A DNA stretch of 64,000 nucleotides from Paracoccaceae bacterium (GTDB lineage: Bacteria; Pseudomonadota; Alphaproteobacteria; Rhodobacterales; Rhodobacteraceae): assembly GCA_019911965.1 (NCBI GenBank), contig JAIOJF010000009.1, positions 1 through 64,000 of the forward strand, read 5' to 3'. The notes under the pieces are model-generated. The model did no database searches, was not told the origin of the DNA, and saw only the letters and a list, made by a program, of their open reading frames with translations. Positions 18,719 through 26,884 of the stretch are shown here, piece after piece. Each line of letters starts with the position of its first letter. Position 1 is the stretch's first letter. The translations under genes and the position numbers were made by a program.

Positions 18719-19383
18719 TCCGGCGCGGTCGCCAGTGCCACGCCGATCATCGAATCGCGGCTGACCAGCTTTTCCAGCTCGGCCAGGCTCAAGCCCTCCG
18801 TTCCGGCGGGCCGGGCCGGGATCACGATATAGCGCATGTCGGCGGTGGAATCGTGGACCCGCACGGTCACGTCATCGGGCAGCACCAGGCCGAACTCGGC
18901 CAGCACCTTCCTCGGTGCCTTGACCACGCGCGAGCGGTAGGCGCGCTGCTTGTACCAATCCGGCGGCAGCCCCAGCAGGTTGCGCGGATAACACGAACAC
19001 AGCGTGCAGACGATGACGTTATGGACGCTGTCAGTGTTTTCCACCGCGATCAGTTGCAGGGCACCGATGTCAAAGCCCATCTCGCGCGTGGCGGTGGTGG
19101 CATCTTCCAGCAGGCGGGCGCGAAACGCCGTATCGCTCCAGGCGCGGGCCACCACTTTGGCACCGTCAGCGGGCGAGCGGTTGTCCATCTGGTCGATCTG
19201 GCGCATCACTTCAAGTTCCGTGGTGATACCCTTTTCGATCAGCAATTCGCGCACCGCGATTTCCATGTTCTGCCAATAGGTCAGCGGTTCGTCCTGATCC
19301 TGCCGGTAGGGATGGCCGGACGAGGACATGCCGGTATGGCTGTGCGGCGTGTCGTGATCGTGGTCGTGATGGTCGTGCGGCAT
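18715..19383 (-). CDS. Nitrile hydratase alpha subunit / thiocyanate hydrolase gamma-like, Co-type
   Basis: A 222-residue protein with the nitrile hydratase alpha fold. The metal claw is C126-T-L-C129-S-C131 (VCTLCSCYPR), the Thr form typical of cobalt enzymes. Two cysteines of this motif are normally oxidised to sulfinic and sulfenic acids. Other family blocks: KVVARAWSD, GFDIGALQLIAVENT and DMRYIVIPARPAGTEG. The N-terminus is histidine-rich (8 His in the first 24 residues), which suggests built-in metal capture. Upstream are two short genes matching the two halves of a beta subunit, so the enzyme would have three chains, as in thiocyanate hydrolase or ToyJKL. Motifs alone do not separate nitrile from thiocyanate as substrate. 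Confidence 0.88.
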   Translation of the reverse strand: MPHDHHDHDHDTPHSHTGMSSSGHPYRQDQDEPLTYWQNMEIAVRELLIEKGITTELEVMRQIDQMDNRSPADGAKVVARAWSDTAFRARLLEDATTATREMGFDIGALQLIAVENTDSVHNVIVCTLCSCYPRNLLGLPPDWYKQRAYRSRVVKAPRKVLAEFGLVLPDDVTVRVHDSTADMRYIVIPARPAGTEGLSLAELEKLVSRDSMIGVALATAPE

Positions 19384-19384
19384 G

Positions 19385-19654
19385 TCAATCCTCCGCCGGA
19401 ATCAGCCAATGCGCGAAAATCTCGGCATCCAGCGTGTCGTCGGGGTTTTCCGCTGCCTCGCCCCAGACCTCGCGCATGGTGAAGCGGACACGGTAGAGTT
19501 TCTCGCGATTGGCGGTCAGCCCGTAGGCCAGTTGTTCGGGCACGCCGAACGGCCCCAGAACACGCTCCACCTCGCCGGTCTTGCCGCGCAGATAGAAAGG
19601 CGTGCGGATGTGACCCGGCGGAAACATCTCCCTGACGCGCACGCGTTCAGTCAT
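19385..19654 (-). CDS. Nitrile hydratase beta subunit, C-terminal half (SH3-like domain)
   Basis: An 89-residue protein from an ATG at 19654 that overlaps the preceding gene by 8 nt. A GTG 9 nt upstream is an alternative. The sequence RVREMFPPGHIRTPFYLRG, then GVPEQLAYG, YRVRFTMREVWGE and DAEIFAHWL, matches the C-terminal SH3-like barrel of nitrile hydratase beta subunits, which packs against the alpha-subunit active site. In most nitrile hydratases this is the second half of one longer beta chain. Here it is a separate gene, as in thiocyanate hydrolase and ToyJKL. The alpha gene follows after 1 nt. Confidence 0.83.
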   Translation of the reverse strand: MTERVRVREMFPPGHIRTPFYLRGKTGEVERVLGPFGVPEQLAYGLTANREKLYRVRFTMREVWGEAAENPDDTLDAEIFAHWLIPAED

Positions 19655-20021
19655 CGCGGCCACCGGCGCAAGGGCTGGACAATTCGTTCAGCGCGCATTC
19701 GCCGTAGGTGGTGCCGCGCGCCTTTACCTCGGCCATCTTCCCGGCCAGTTCGCTCAGGGAATAGGCCCCGGCCTCGATCAGGTTCTGATTGACCGAATGC
19801 ACCCAGCGTTCGTAATAGCTCATCTTTTCGTAATAGTCCGGGCCGAGATCCTCGATCACCCGCCGCAGGCCATCGACGGTGAACAGGCCCTTGGTCGTGG
19901 CCAGCACCATCAGCGCATCGACGCGCTTTTCCCAAAGGGCGTAATCGTGTTCCTCAAGGCGGACCGGGCCGGCCTCGAGCCCGCCCATGTCATGCCAGCG
20001 TCTGCCGTCTGTATCGCTCAT
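19647..20021 (-). CDS. Nitrile hydratase beta subunit, N-terminal half (or P14K-like activator)
   Basis: A 124-residue protein from MSDTDGRRWHDMGG (20021). RWHDMGGLEAGPV, ALWEKRVDALMVL, DYYEKMSYYERWVHSVNQNLIEAG and SELAGKMAEVKAR (in parts) match the helical N-terminal half of nitrile hydratase beta chains. The same fold is used by the small activator proteins that deliver cobalt. Since the C-half lies next and no full beta chain is present, a split beta subunit is the simpler reading. It is first in a run of five minus-strand genes, 106 bp after the DUF938 gene. Part of that gap carries a 22-bp motif also seen at 59202. Confidence 0.8.
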   Translation of the reverse strand: MSDTDGRRWHDMGGLEAGPVRLEEHDYALWEKRVDALMVLATTKGLFTVDGLRRVIEDLGPDYYEKMSYYERWVHSVNQNLIEAGAYSLSELAGKMAEVKARGTTYGECALNELSSPCAGGRDD

Positions 20022-20103
20022 GTCGGCAAGCCTAGGCGGGTGCGGGGTGAAGGGCAATACGGGAACAACGCGCGGTCCGGATATGTGGCCGGTGCCGCTG
20101 TTT

Positions 20104-20125
20104 GGGTATTTGTACCAAAAAGAAG
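20104..20125. repeat. Copy 1 of a dispersed 22-bp intergenic motif
   Basis: The sequence TATTT-N3-CCAAAAAGAAG with a three-base lead matches 59202-59223 at 19 of 22 positions. Both copies lie between genes. Here it sits just downstream of the DUF938 stop codon, read from its reverse strand. The motif resembles short intergenic sequences I recall from other Rhodobacterales genomes, but its function is unknown to me. Confidence 0.5.
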
Positions 20126-20127
20126 CG

Positions 20128-20802
20128 TCAGGTTTTCGCGAAGACAACGATGCGGTTATTGGCCGGCATCACCATGAGGTCGCGCTGTACAAGCCCGGCG
20201 CGGGTGGCGAGGGCGGCGATTTCGTCCACGTCGCGCAGGCCCCAGGCGGGATTGTCGGCGCGCAGGCGGCGGTCGAACTCGGCATTGCCTTCGCCGGTAT
20301 GCTGGCCGCCTTCGCGGAACGGGCCGTAGAATACCAGCAATCCGCCCGGGGCCAGCACCTTGCCGGCGGCGGCGAGGATGCCTTCGGCCACCGCCCAGGG
20401 GGCGATATGGATCACGTTGGCGCTGAAGATCAGGTTGAGCGGCGCGATATCGGCCACATCACCGGCCCAGTCGGCGGCGGCATCGATGGCACGGGCCTTG
20501 CCGGTGCCGGTGCCTGCATGGGCGGTCCAGGCGTCGATCGAGCGGCGGTGATCGGCATCGGGGTCCGACGGCGTCCAGTTAAGGTTCGGGAAGTGCTGCG
20601 CGAAATCCTTGATATGCTGGCCGGTGCCCGAGCCGATTTCCAGCGCATTGCCGGTCCTGCCGTCCAGCAGCGCGGTCAGTCCGGCAAGGATCGGCGCGAT
20701 ATTGCGTTCATAGACGGCGAAGTGCATCCGCCCGTCATCCTCGGTGCGGACAGCACCGGGAAGGAAACGGGCGATATGGGTTGACGATGGCTCGACCGGC
20801 AT
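20128..20802 (-). CDS. DUF938 class I SAM-dependent methyltransferase-like protein
   Basis: A 224-residue protein of the DUF938 family (related to eukaryotic METTL26). SAM-fold marks: ALEIGSGTGQHIKDFA (motif I), a NLNWTPSDPD acid region, SANVIHIAPW and LAPGGLLVFYGPF. The substrate is unknown for the family. Its start codon overlaps the infC stop (TGATG), so the two may be cotranscribed. Confidence 0.9.
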   Translation of the reverse strand: MPVEPSSTHIARFLPGAVRTEDDGRMHFAVYERNIAPILAGLTALLDGRTGNALEIGSGTGQHIKDFAQHFPNLNWTPSDPDADHRRSIDAWTAHAGTGTGKARAIDAAADWAGDVADIAPLNLIFSANVIHIAPWAVAEGILAAAGKVLAPGGLLVFYGPFREGGQHTGEGNAEFDRRLRADNPAWGLRDVDEIAALATRAGLVQRDLMVMPANNRIVVFAKT

Positions 20803-21341
20803 CAGCGCGGGCCGATCATCATCACCATCTGGCGGCCTTCCAGTTTCGGCATGTTCTCGACCTTGCCGATTTCCTCAACATCATCCGCCACCCGGTGCAA
20901 CAGCGCCAGCCCCAGATTCTGGTGCGCCATCTCACGGCCACGGAACCTGAGCGTCACCTTCACCTTGTCGCCGTTTTCAAGGAATTTCACCACCGAGCGC
21001 ATCTTCACCTCGTAATCGTGGGTGTCGGTGTTCGGGCGGAACTTGATTTCCTTGATCTCGATCGTCTTCTGCTTCTTGCGGGCTTCGGATTCACGTTTCT
21101 GGGTTTCGTATTTGAACTTGCCGAAATCCATCACCTTGCACACCGGTGGCGTGGCATTGGGCGAGATTTCGACCAGGTCAAGCCCGGCTTCCAGGGCCAG
21201 TTTCATACCATGTTCGGGGGTGGTCAGGCCGACGTTTTCGCCGTCAGCGCCAATCAGGCGGATTTCGCTACTACGGATGCGTTCGTTGACGCGGGGTCCG
21301 GTGTCGCGCGTCGGAGGCGCGTTATGAGGTCTGCGGGCTAT
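20802..21341 (-). CDS. infC: Translation initiation factor IF-3, probable ATA start
   Basis: IF-3 binds the 30S subunit and checks start-codon pairing. The core is clear: [51 protein letters not shown] (in parts) and [10 protein letters not shown]. Homologues usually begin at the (I/M)ARRP block. Here that Ile is an ATA codon at 21341, with AAAGGA about 9 nt upstream, giving 179 residues. An in-frame ATG at 21380 would give 192 but has no obvious ribosome binding site. Rare start codons are typical of infC because IF-3 rejects them, so it limits its own synthesis. The start choice is inference. Confidence 0.9.
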   Translation of the reverse strand: MARRPHNAPPTRDTGPRVNERIRSSEIRLIGADGENVGLTTPEHGMKLALEAGLDLVEISPNATPPVCKVMDFGKFKYETQKRESEARKKQKTIEIKEIKFRPNTDTHDYEVKMRSVVKFLENGDKVKVTLRFRGREMAHQNLGLALLHRVADDVEEIGKVENMPKLEGRQMVMMIGPR

Positions 21342-21589
21342 TGCTTTCGAGTCCTTTGAGACGATTTTGGTTGCGCCCATCCATAGAGGCCACGCATTGG
21401 CTAATCAAGCCGTTTCTAAACCGGTCAGGGCGGCGATGCGGATATGCGGCAGGGCGAATGGTCCGCTGGCTGGCGGGCTGCGTATCGGTCATGCTGCCAT
21501 GCGGCATTCGGGGTGCTTCCCATATGCGGCGAGGCGCGGTATGTAACGCGGGGGAACAGGCCGGTGTGGCCGCCAACAGGAGAGAACTC

Positions 21590-22201
21590 ATGAACAAACT
21601 GCCCTGGCTCTTGGCCATCGTACTGGCCGTCGCTGCCTTGTATCTGCAAGGCGAGGTCGGCAAGGCAAAGGACGGCGCTGCCCGTATTGAGGCCGAACTG
21701 ACCACCGCGCGTGCTGCGGTTGAAAAAGCTGCCGCTGCGGCGGACGAGAAAGTGGACGCCGCGAAAGCCGAAGCCGAGGCCGCGCTGGCGGCGATGACGG
21801 CGGAACGTGACGCGGCACTGGCCGCCGCCGCTGCCGTCGATCAGGCCGGCGTGGATGCCAGGATTGCCGAAGCGAAGGCCGCCGCCGACGAGAAGGTGAA
21901 GAAAGCCGGTGCCGCCGTGCAGCGGGCGCTTGCCAGAACCAGCGAAGCCAAGGAAGAACTGAAGGCCGCCAACAAGCGGGCTGATGCGGCCGAGGCGGAT
22001 CTGAAGGACGCGACCAAGAAGGCTGAAACCGCGACGGCGAATGCCGAGGCCGCAATTGCCAAGGCCGAAGCGGCCGCAGCAGAGGCAAGCGCTGCCGTCG
22101 AAGCGGCCGGTGCACGGGCCGATGCCGCCGAAGCCGAAGCTGAAAAACTGCGCGCCGAACTGGCAGCCGCCAAGGCCGCCAGCGGTGGTGGCAACAACTG
22201 A
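21590..22201 (+). CDS. Membrane-anchored alanine-rich coiled-coil protein, function unknown
   Basis: A 203-residue protein preceded by AGGAGAG. A hydrophobic N-terminal helix (PWLLAIVLAVAALYL, about 4-18) is followed by about 170 residues of almost uninterrupted Ala/Glu/Lys heptads (for example AEAEAALAAMTAERDAALAA). This predicts one long helix or coiled coil facing the periplasm, or the cytoplasm if the N-terminus is in the opposite orientation. Composition is very skewed: Ala dominates and there is no Cys. It is divergent from infC and convergent with the DoxX gene. I do not recognise a family. Confidence 0.65.
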   Translation: MNKLPWLLAIVLAVAALYLQGEVGKAKDGAARIEAELTTARAAVEKAAAAADEKVDAAKAEAEAALAAMTAERDAALAAAAAVDQAGVDARIAEAKAAADEKVKKAGAAVQRALARTSEAKEELKAANKRADAAEADLKDATKKAETATANAEAAIAKAEAAAAEASAAVEAAGARADAAEAEAEKLRAELAAAKAASGGGNN

Positions 22202-22205
22202 TCCG

Positions 22206-22754
22206 TCAGCGCCTGAGCAGACGATCCAGAGAAAGCGGCCCGGCACCCAAAAGTGCCGGGATCGCGAGCAGCATCAGCCAGAACAGACGCTGATCCATGA
22301 TCACGGAATCGGGCACCCGGTCAAACCATGCGCCGAGCGTCTTGGCCTGCGCCAATGCGCCGTGGCCATAAAGGTCGGTCAGGGTCTGGACCACGACGAA
22401 GCCGATCATGCCGAAGGCCGCGACCCGCGTTGCGAGGCCCAGCACGATCAGCGCCGGCAGCAAGAATTCCGCCAAGGTGCCGGCGATCACCACCAATGTG
22501 TGAAACAGGCCGAGGGCGTCGGTATTGTATCCCGCCGCCTCCATCGCCTTGGGGAAAATCTGCGCGTAGGCCCCGAGGCTGGGCTGGAACACGCCGAACA
22601 GGCCGGGGCCGGTTTTCAGAGCGGCGGAGTGCCAGAAATAGGTCAGCAGCGTGGCGGCGAAGGTCAGCCGGGCCAGGCTTGGCAAGACCCAGGGGGCGAC
22701 GCTGTGGTCCGACCAGGCGAACAGCCGGTTGGCCAAGGTTATCAGTCGGGTCAT
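22206..22754 (-). CDS. DoxX family membrane protein of bufferin operon (BufD-like)
   Basis: A 182-residue membrane protein with four TM helices (SLARLTFAATLLTYFWHS, ALGLFHTLVVIAGTLAEF, LGLATRVAAFGMIGFVVVQ, and a C-terminal one). It matches the DoxX family member that usually closes operons of DUF2282 precursor, DUF692 enzyme and DUF2063 partner genes. Its start overlaps the preceding stop by 4 nt. The role in bufferin biology is not settled. Confidence 0.85.
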   Translation of the reverse strand: MTRLITLANRLFAWSDHSVAPWVLPSLARLTFAATLLTYFWHSAALKTGPGLFGVFQPSLGAYAQIFPKAMEAAGYNTDALGLFHTLVVIAGTLAEFLLPALIVLGLATRVAAFGMIGFVVVQTLTDLYGHGALAQAKTLGAWFDRVPDSVIMDQRLFWLMLLAIPALLGAGPLSLDRLLRR

Positions 22755-23500
22755 GGCATGTCCTCATTTATGGCAATGATGGCTTGTCCCTGCAGCAACA
22801 GCCCCAGCATCGCGGCGATATCGGCCTCGGCCAGGGTGGCGCAGGCATCTCCGAAACAGCCGCCTGATTGCAGCGTTTCGACAAAATCGGCTCCGCCCGG
22901 TGGCAGCAGATGCACCACTGGGTCAAAACCGGGGCGACTGATCAGCACGTCTTCCGGGCGCATGGCCGGTTTCGGGGCGTTCTCTTCGGTGTTGAAGCGC
23001 CAGATCGCCGCCAGCGGCCAATCGGAGCGGATCGCCGATAATGCGGGCGCAAGCATGAACCGCGCCGCCAACAGGCGCTCGGGCGGCAGGCCTTGCAATT
23101 GCTCAGGCGAAATCGGCGCGGCATCCGGCGCGTGATAGGCACGCCGCCGGGCCAGTTCCAGCCTTGCCACATCGGCCAGATAGCCCAGATGCTGCACCGG
23201 TTCGAACCCAGCCAGGAAACCCGGCATCGCCGCGCCGTAATGCATCATCAGCGGATTTTCCGGCGGATGCGCGCGCACATAAATCCCGCCGAGATGGCGG
23301 AAATTCTCCACCCCCAGCAATTTCCGGACCACCGGAAAGGCGGTTTCCAACGCCGCGATCAGCCCGGCCACGACGTTGTTGCGGTAAACATCGAACCGCG
23401 CGGCGGCCGGGCGTCCATCCGGGGCAATCAACCCTTCAGGAACGGCAAGCCTGGGGTCGAGCAAGGCACGGGCAAAATCTGGTTGGGGAACATGGCTCAT
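22751..23500 (-). CDS. DUF2063 partner protein of MNIO enzyme (BufC/HvfC-like)
   Basis: A 249-residue protein from [16 protein letters not shown] (23500). The N-terminal DUF2063 domain is clear: [29 protein letters not shown] and [19 protein letters not shown] (in parts), followed by [15 protein letters not shown]. Such partners bind the precursor peptide and the DUF692 enzyme, presenting the Cys residues for modification. It overlaps bufB and the DoxX gene by 4 nt each, so the three are translationally coupled. Confidence 0.88.
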   Translation of the reverse strand: MSHVPQPDFARALLDPRLAVPEGLIAPDGRPAAARFDVYRNNVVAGLIAALETAFPVVRKLLGVENFRHLGGIYVRAHPPENPLMMHYGAAMPGFLAGFEPVQHLGYLADVARLELARRRAYHAPDAAPISPEQLQGLPPERLLAARFMLAPALSAIRSDWPLAAIWRFNTEENAPKPAMRPEDVLISRPGFDPVVHLLPPGGADFVETLQSGGCFGDACATLAEADIAAMLGLLLQGQAIIAINEDMP

Positions 23501-24357
23501 GTCTGCGCCGTTTCCAGCAGGGCGGCGGCGCGGGCGGCCTCGGCCTTCAGCACCGGCCAGTCGGGCACATCGTTGTCCCATTCGATCAGCATCGGCAACG
23601 GCCCGCTCAGTGCCAGAACCGAGGCCGCCAGCGCCCAGACCGGATCGGCCACCAGCGCGGCGTGGCTGTCGATCAGCAGGGGTGCGCCGGTCTCGTCGGC
23701 CTGCACGTCATGCCCGCCCAGATGGATTTCGCCGACCGTCCCCAGCGGAAATGCCGCGAGGTATTCTGCGGCATCGGTTTGCTGATTGGTGGCCGAGACG
23801 AAGACATTGTTGATGTCCAGAAGCAGGCCGCAGCCGCTGCGGCGTGCGATCTCGGCCAGGAAATCGGCCTCCGGCCAGTCGCTTTCGGCGAAGGCGAGAT
23901 AGGTCGAGGGGTTTTCCAGAAGCATCCGGCGGCCAAGCGTGGTCTGCACCTGATCGACATGATCGACCACCCGCGCCAGCGTCGCCGCATTATAGGGCAG
24001 CGGCAGAAGGTCGTTCAGGAAGGCGCTGTCATGGCTGGACCAGGCCAGATGTTCCGAAAAGCTGGCCGGTTGCAGCCAGTCCAGCAAGTGTTTCAGGCGG
24101 CTCAGATGGTCGCGATCCAGCGGCCCTTCGCCGCCGATCGACAGGCCGACCCCGTGGACGGAAATCGGGAAGCGTTCGGCGAGATAGCGCAATTGCGCCA
24201 GCGGTCGCCCGCCGTCGCCCATGTAATTCTCGGCATGGATCTCGAACCATTCGACCGCTCCGGCATCTTCGCGGATCGCCTGGAAATGCTGCGGCTTGTA
24301 GCCGATGCCGGGACGGCAGGGCAGGTCGCCTGCCGGATTGTCGAGTGAATCGCGCAT
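23497..24357 (-). CDS. MNIO (DUF692) enzyme, bufferin-type peptide modification (BufB-like)
   Basis: A 286-residue TIM-barrel enzyme of the multinuclear non-haem iron oxidase family. The metal-binding blocks are intact: [61 protein letters not shown] and IDSHA. Characterised BufB enzymes oxidise cysteines of a DUF2282 precursor to thiooxazole groups, giving a copper-binding peptide. The start at [10 protein letters not shown] (24357) is used. An upstream in-frame start at 24447 would cross a hairpin (24383-24407) and is less likely. The precursor gene lies upstream, the partner gene overlaps downstream. Confidence 0.9.
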   Translation of the reverse strand: MRDSLDNPAGDLPCRPGIGYKPQHFQAIREDAGAVEWFEIHAENYMGDGGRPLAQLRYLAERFPISVHGVGLSIGGEGPLDRDHLSRLKHLLDWLQPASFSEHLAWSSHDSAFLNDLLPLPYNAATLARVVDHVDQVQTTLGRRMLLENPSTYLAFAESDWPEADFLAEIARRSGCGLLLDINNVFVSATNQQTDAAEYLAAFPLGTVGEIHLGGHDVQADETGAPLLIDSHAALVADPVWALAASVLALSGPLPMLIEWDNDVPDWPVLKAEAARAAALLETAQT

Positions 24358-24382
24358 CCTGCCTCCGTATTTCAGGCCCGTT

Positions 24383-24407
24383 CCCCGCCGATCATCAATC
24401 GGCGGGG
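24383..24407 (-). promoter_or_regulatory. Perfect 10-bp hairpin between bufA and bufB
   Basis: CCCCGCCGAT and ATCGGCGGGG flank a 5-nt loop in the 67-bp gap between precursor and enzyme genes. There is no T-run after it on the minus strand, so it is not a simple intrinsic terminator. It may stabilise the 3' end of the short precursor message or reduce read-through, giving more peptide than enzyme. The structure is seen, the role is inferred. Confidence 0.7.
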
Positions 24408-24424
24408 CCGGAAATTCGGCGTGA

Positions 24425-24715
24425 TCAGGACGGGATATCGCGGTCAAGCTCGGTCAGCGAGCCCATGCGCCCGTCCGGCAATTCCATCGTCTCGCAGGTG
24501 CCGGCGTCGACCAGTTTCCAGGCATTGCCCTGATAATCGACACTGGAGGTGCCGGCACAGGTCGTTCCCGGCCCGGCGGCACAGTCGTTCTGGCCGGCCA
24601 GCGCGACCCCGAAGCACTTCTCGCCTTCGGCGGCATGGACCGGAGCGGTGGCATAGGCAGAAAGGGCGGCGGCAACGGCGCCAGCGGCGGCCAGGGTTTT
24701 CATGTTGGTGGACAT
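24425..24715 (-). CDS. Bufferin-type RiPP precursor peptide (DUF2282, BufA-like)
   Basis: A 96-residue precursor with a Sec-type signal ([18 protein letters not shown], cleavage near A28/A29). The core starts [17 protein letters not shown] and has four cysteines, C34, C45, C53 and C74, spaced as in BufA peptides, then [12 protein letters not shown] and ELPDGRMGS...LDRDIPS. In characterised bufferins, cysteines of this core are modified in the cytoplasm by BufB/BufC before export, and the product sequesters copper in the periplasm. GAGGAG lies about 10 nt before the [11 protein letters not shown], 4 codons on, is an alternative start. Confidence 0.9.
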   Translation of the reverse strand: MSTNMKTLAAAGAVAAALSAYATAPVHAAEGEKCFGVALAGQNDCAAGPGTTCAGTSSVDYQGNAWKLVDAGTCETMELPDGRMGSLTELDRDIPS

Positions 24716-24928
24716 GTGATCGGTTCTCCTCGTTGTGTTTCATGCCATGTGCTTGCTGCATCATGGCTGGCAACAGGAATAGCCGCTGGCATCCATCACA
24801 GGCCATTCACGACGGCGTGGTTCACCGCCGCGTGAGCCGGTGTCAGGGGTTTTGGGGCGCAAAGGCCGGGATTCCGGCCCCGCCCGGGCTTCCAGCGCTG
24901 GAATGTTTCAGCGCCGGAGGCAAATGTT

Positions 24929-26884
24929 TCAGGCGCGGCGTGCCAGATCGGGCGGTGTCGCCTCAATCGCAAGCGCGTTGACGATCTCGTCAAGGCTGGC
25001 GGTCGAGGTCTGCTTGTCGCCCAGCCGGCGCACCGAGACATTGCGTTCGCCAACCTCGCGCATGCCGCAGGCCAGGATCACCGGCACCTTGCCGACCGAA
25101 TGTTCGCGGACCTTGTAATTGATCTTCTCGTTGCGGATATCGGCCTCGGCGCGGATGCCGCGGGCCTTCAGGGCGGCCACGACGTCGCGCACGTAATCAT
25201 CGGCATCCGACACGATGGCCGCCACCACCACCTGACGCGGGGCCAGCCAGAACGGCAGCCTGCCGGCATGTTCCTCGATCAGGATGCCGATGAAGCGCTC
25301 GAAACTGCCCAGCGTGGCGCGATGCAGCATGACGGGGCGATGCTTGGCCCCGTCCTCGCCGATGTAATTCGCGTCGAGCCGTTCGGGCAGCACGAAATCC
25401 ACCTGATGCGTGCCGCATTGCCAGTCGCGCCCGATGGCATCGGTCAGCACGAATTCCAGTTTCGGGCCATAAAAGGCACCCTCGCCGGGGTTCAGCTCGA
25501 ACTCATAGCCGGTGGCGATGGTCGCGGATTTCAGCGCCGCTTCGGCCTTGTCCCATACCTCGTCGGACCCGGCGCGTTTGTCGGGGCGGTCCGAGAACTT
25601 GACCTTGAACTTCTCGAAGCCGAGGTCCCTGTAAACGCTGGCCAGGAAATCGATGTAGATCCGGGTTTCGCTTTCGATCTGATCTTCCGTGCAGAAGATA
25701 TGCGCATCGTCCTGGGTAAAGCCGCGCACCCGCATGATGCCGTGCAGCGCCCCCGAAGGTTCATAGCGGTTGCACGAGCCGAACTCGGCCATGCGAAGCG
25801 GCAGGTCGCGGTAGGATTTCAGGCCCTGATTGAAGATCTGCACATGGCAGGGGCAATTCATCGGCTTCAGCGCGTTGATCGCCTTTTCGCGGGCATGTTC
25901 CTCGTCCACTTCGACGATGAACATGTTTTCCTGGTACTTGTCCCAATGCCCCGAGGCGACCCAGAGCTTGCGGTCCACCACTTGCGGCGTATTTACCTCG
26001 ACATAGCCGCCTTCGGTCTGGCGGCGGCGCATGTAATCCTGAAGCGTGGTGTAGATGGTCCAGCCATTGGGGTGCCAGAACACCTGGCCGGGGGCTTCTT
26101 CCTGCATGTGGAACAGGTCCATCTCGCGGCCCAGCCGGCGGTGGTCGCGTTTCTCGGCCTCTTCCAGCATCGTCAGATGCGCTTTCAACTCGTCCTTGTT
26201 GCGGAAGGCAACGCCGTAGATGCGCTGCAGCATCGGGCGCGCGGAATCGCCGCGCCAATAGGCCCCGGCCACCTTCATCAGCTTGAACGCATCCGCCGGC
26301 ACCTGCCCGGTATGCACCAGATGCGGACCCCGGCAGAGGTCCTGCCAATGGCCGTGCCAATACATGCGGATCGCCTGATCCTCGGGGATCATGCCGACCA
26401 GTTCCACCTTGTAGGGCTCGTTATTGGCCTCGTAATGCTTCAGGGCGCGGTCGCGCTCCCAGATTTCGGTGGTGACGGGATCGCGGCGGTTGATGATCTC
26501 GCGCATCTTCTTTTCAATCTGGTCGAGGTCTTCCACCGAGAACGGCTCGGCCCGGTCGAAATCGTAGTAAAAGCCGTGCTCGATCACCGGCCCGATCGTG
26601 ACTTTCACATCCGGCCACAATTCCTGCACCGCGCGCGCCATGATATGGGCGGTGTCATGGCGGATCAGTTCCAGCGCCTGGGCTTCGTCCTTGATGGTGT
26701 GGATGGCGAAGGCAGCATCCGCGTTGATCGGCTGGCTGAGATCGGAATGCCGCCCGTCGATCGAGCAGGATATGGCGGCCTTGGCCAGCGATTTCGAGAT
26801 ATCGGCGGCCACTTCGGCACCGGTCACACCGGCGGGATAGCTGCGCTGATTGCCATCGGGAAGGGTCAGGGAAATATCGGCCAT
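24929..26884 (-). CDS. thrS: Threonyl-tRNA synthetase
   Basis: A class II aminoacyl-tRNA synthetase of 651 residues. The order is: TGS domain (1-60), editing domain with [17 protein letters not shown], catalytic core with [10 protein letters not shown] (zinc ligand Cys), [20 protein letters not shown], motif 3 region [18 protein letters not shown] (in parts), and C-terminal anticodon-binding domain ending [11 protein letters not shown]. It is divergent from the alpha/beta hydrolase gene across the largest intergenic gap of the window. Confidence 0.97.
   Translation of the reverse strand: MADISLTLPDGNQRSYPAGVTGAEVAADISKSLAKAAISCSIDGRHSDLSQPINADAAFAIHTIKDEAQALELIRHDTAHIMARAVQELWPDVKVTIGPVIEHGFYYDFDRAEPFSVEDLDQIEKKMREIINRRDPVTTEIWERDRALKHYEANNEPYKVELVGMIPEDQAIRMYWHGHWQDLCRGPHLVHTGQVPADAFKLMKVAGAYWRGDSARPMLQRIYGVAFRNKDELKAHLTMLEEAEKRDHRRLGREMDLFHMQEEAPGQVFWHPNGWTIYTTLQDYMRRRQTEGGYVEVNTPQVVDRKLWVASGHWDKYQENMFIVEVDEEHAREKAINALKPMNCPCHVQIFNQGLKSYRDLPLRMAEFGSCNRYEPSGALHGIMRVRGFTQDDAHIFCTEDQIESETRIYIDFLASVYRDLGFEKFKVKFSDRPDKRAGSDEVWDKAEAALKSATIATGYEFELNPGEGAFYGPKLEFVLTDAIGRDWQCGTHQVDFVLPERLDANYIGEDGAKHRPVMLHRATLGSFERFIGILIEEHAGRLPFWLAPRQVVVAAIVSDADDYVRDVVAALKARGIRAEADIRNEKINYKVREHSVGKVPVILACGMREVGERNVSVRRLGDKQTSTASLDEIVNALAIEATPPDLARRA

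Noticed and set aside
21341-22201. Longer 286-residue version of the Ala-rich protein
   Set aside because: The upstream part overlaps infC on the other strand; the start with a good ribosome binding site is 21590.
24864-24879. GGCCGG-GATT-CCGGCC hairpin as terminator of thrS
   Set aside because: Short stem, no U-run on the thrS strand; not strong enough to list.
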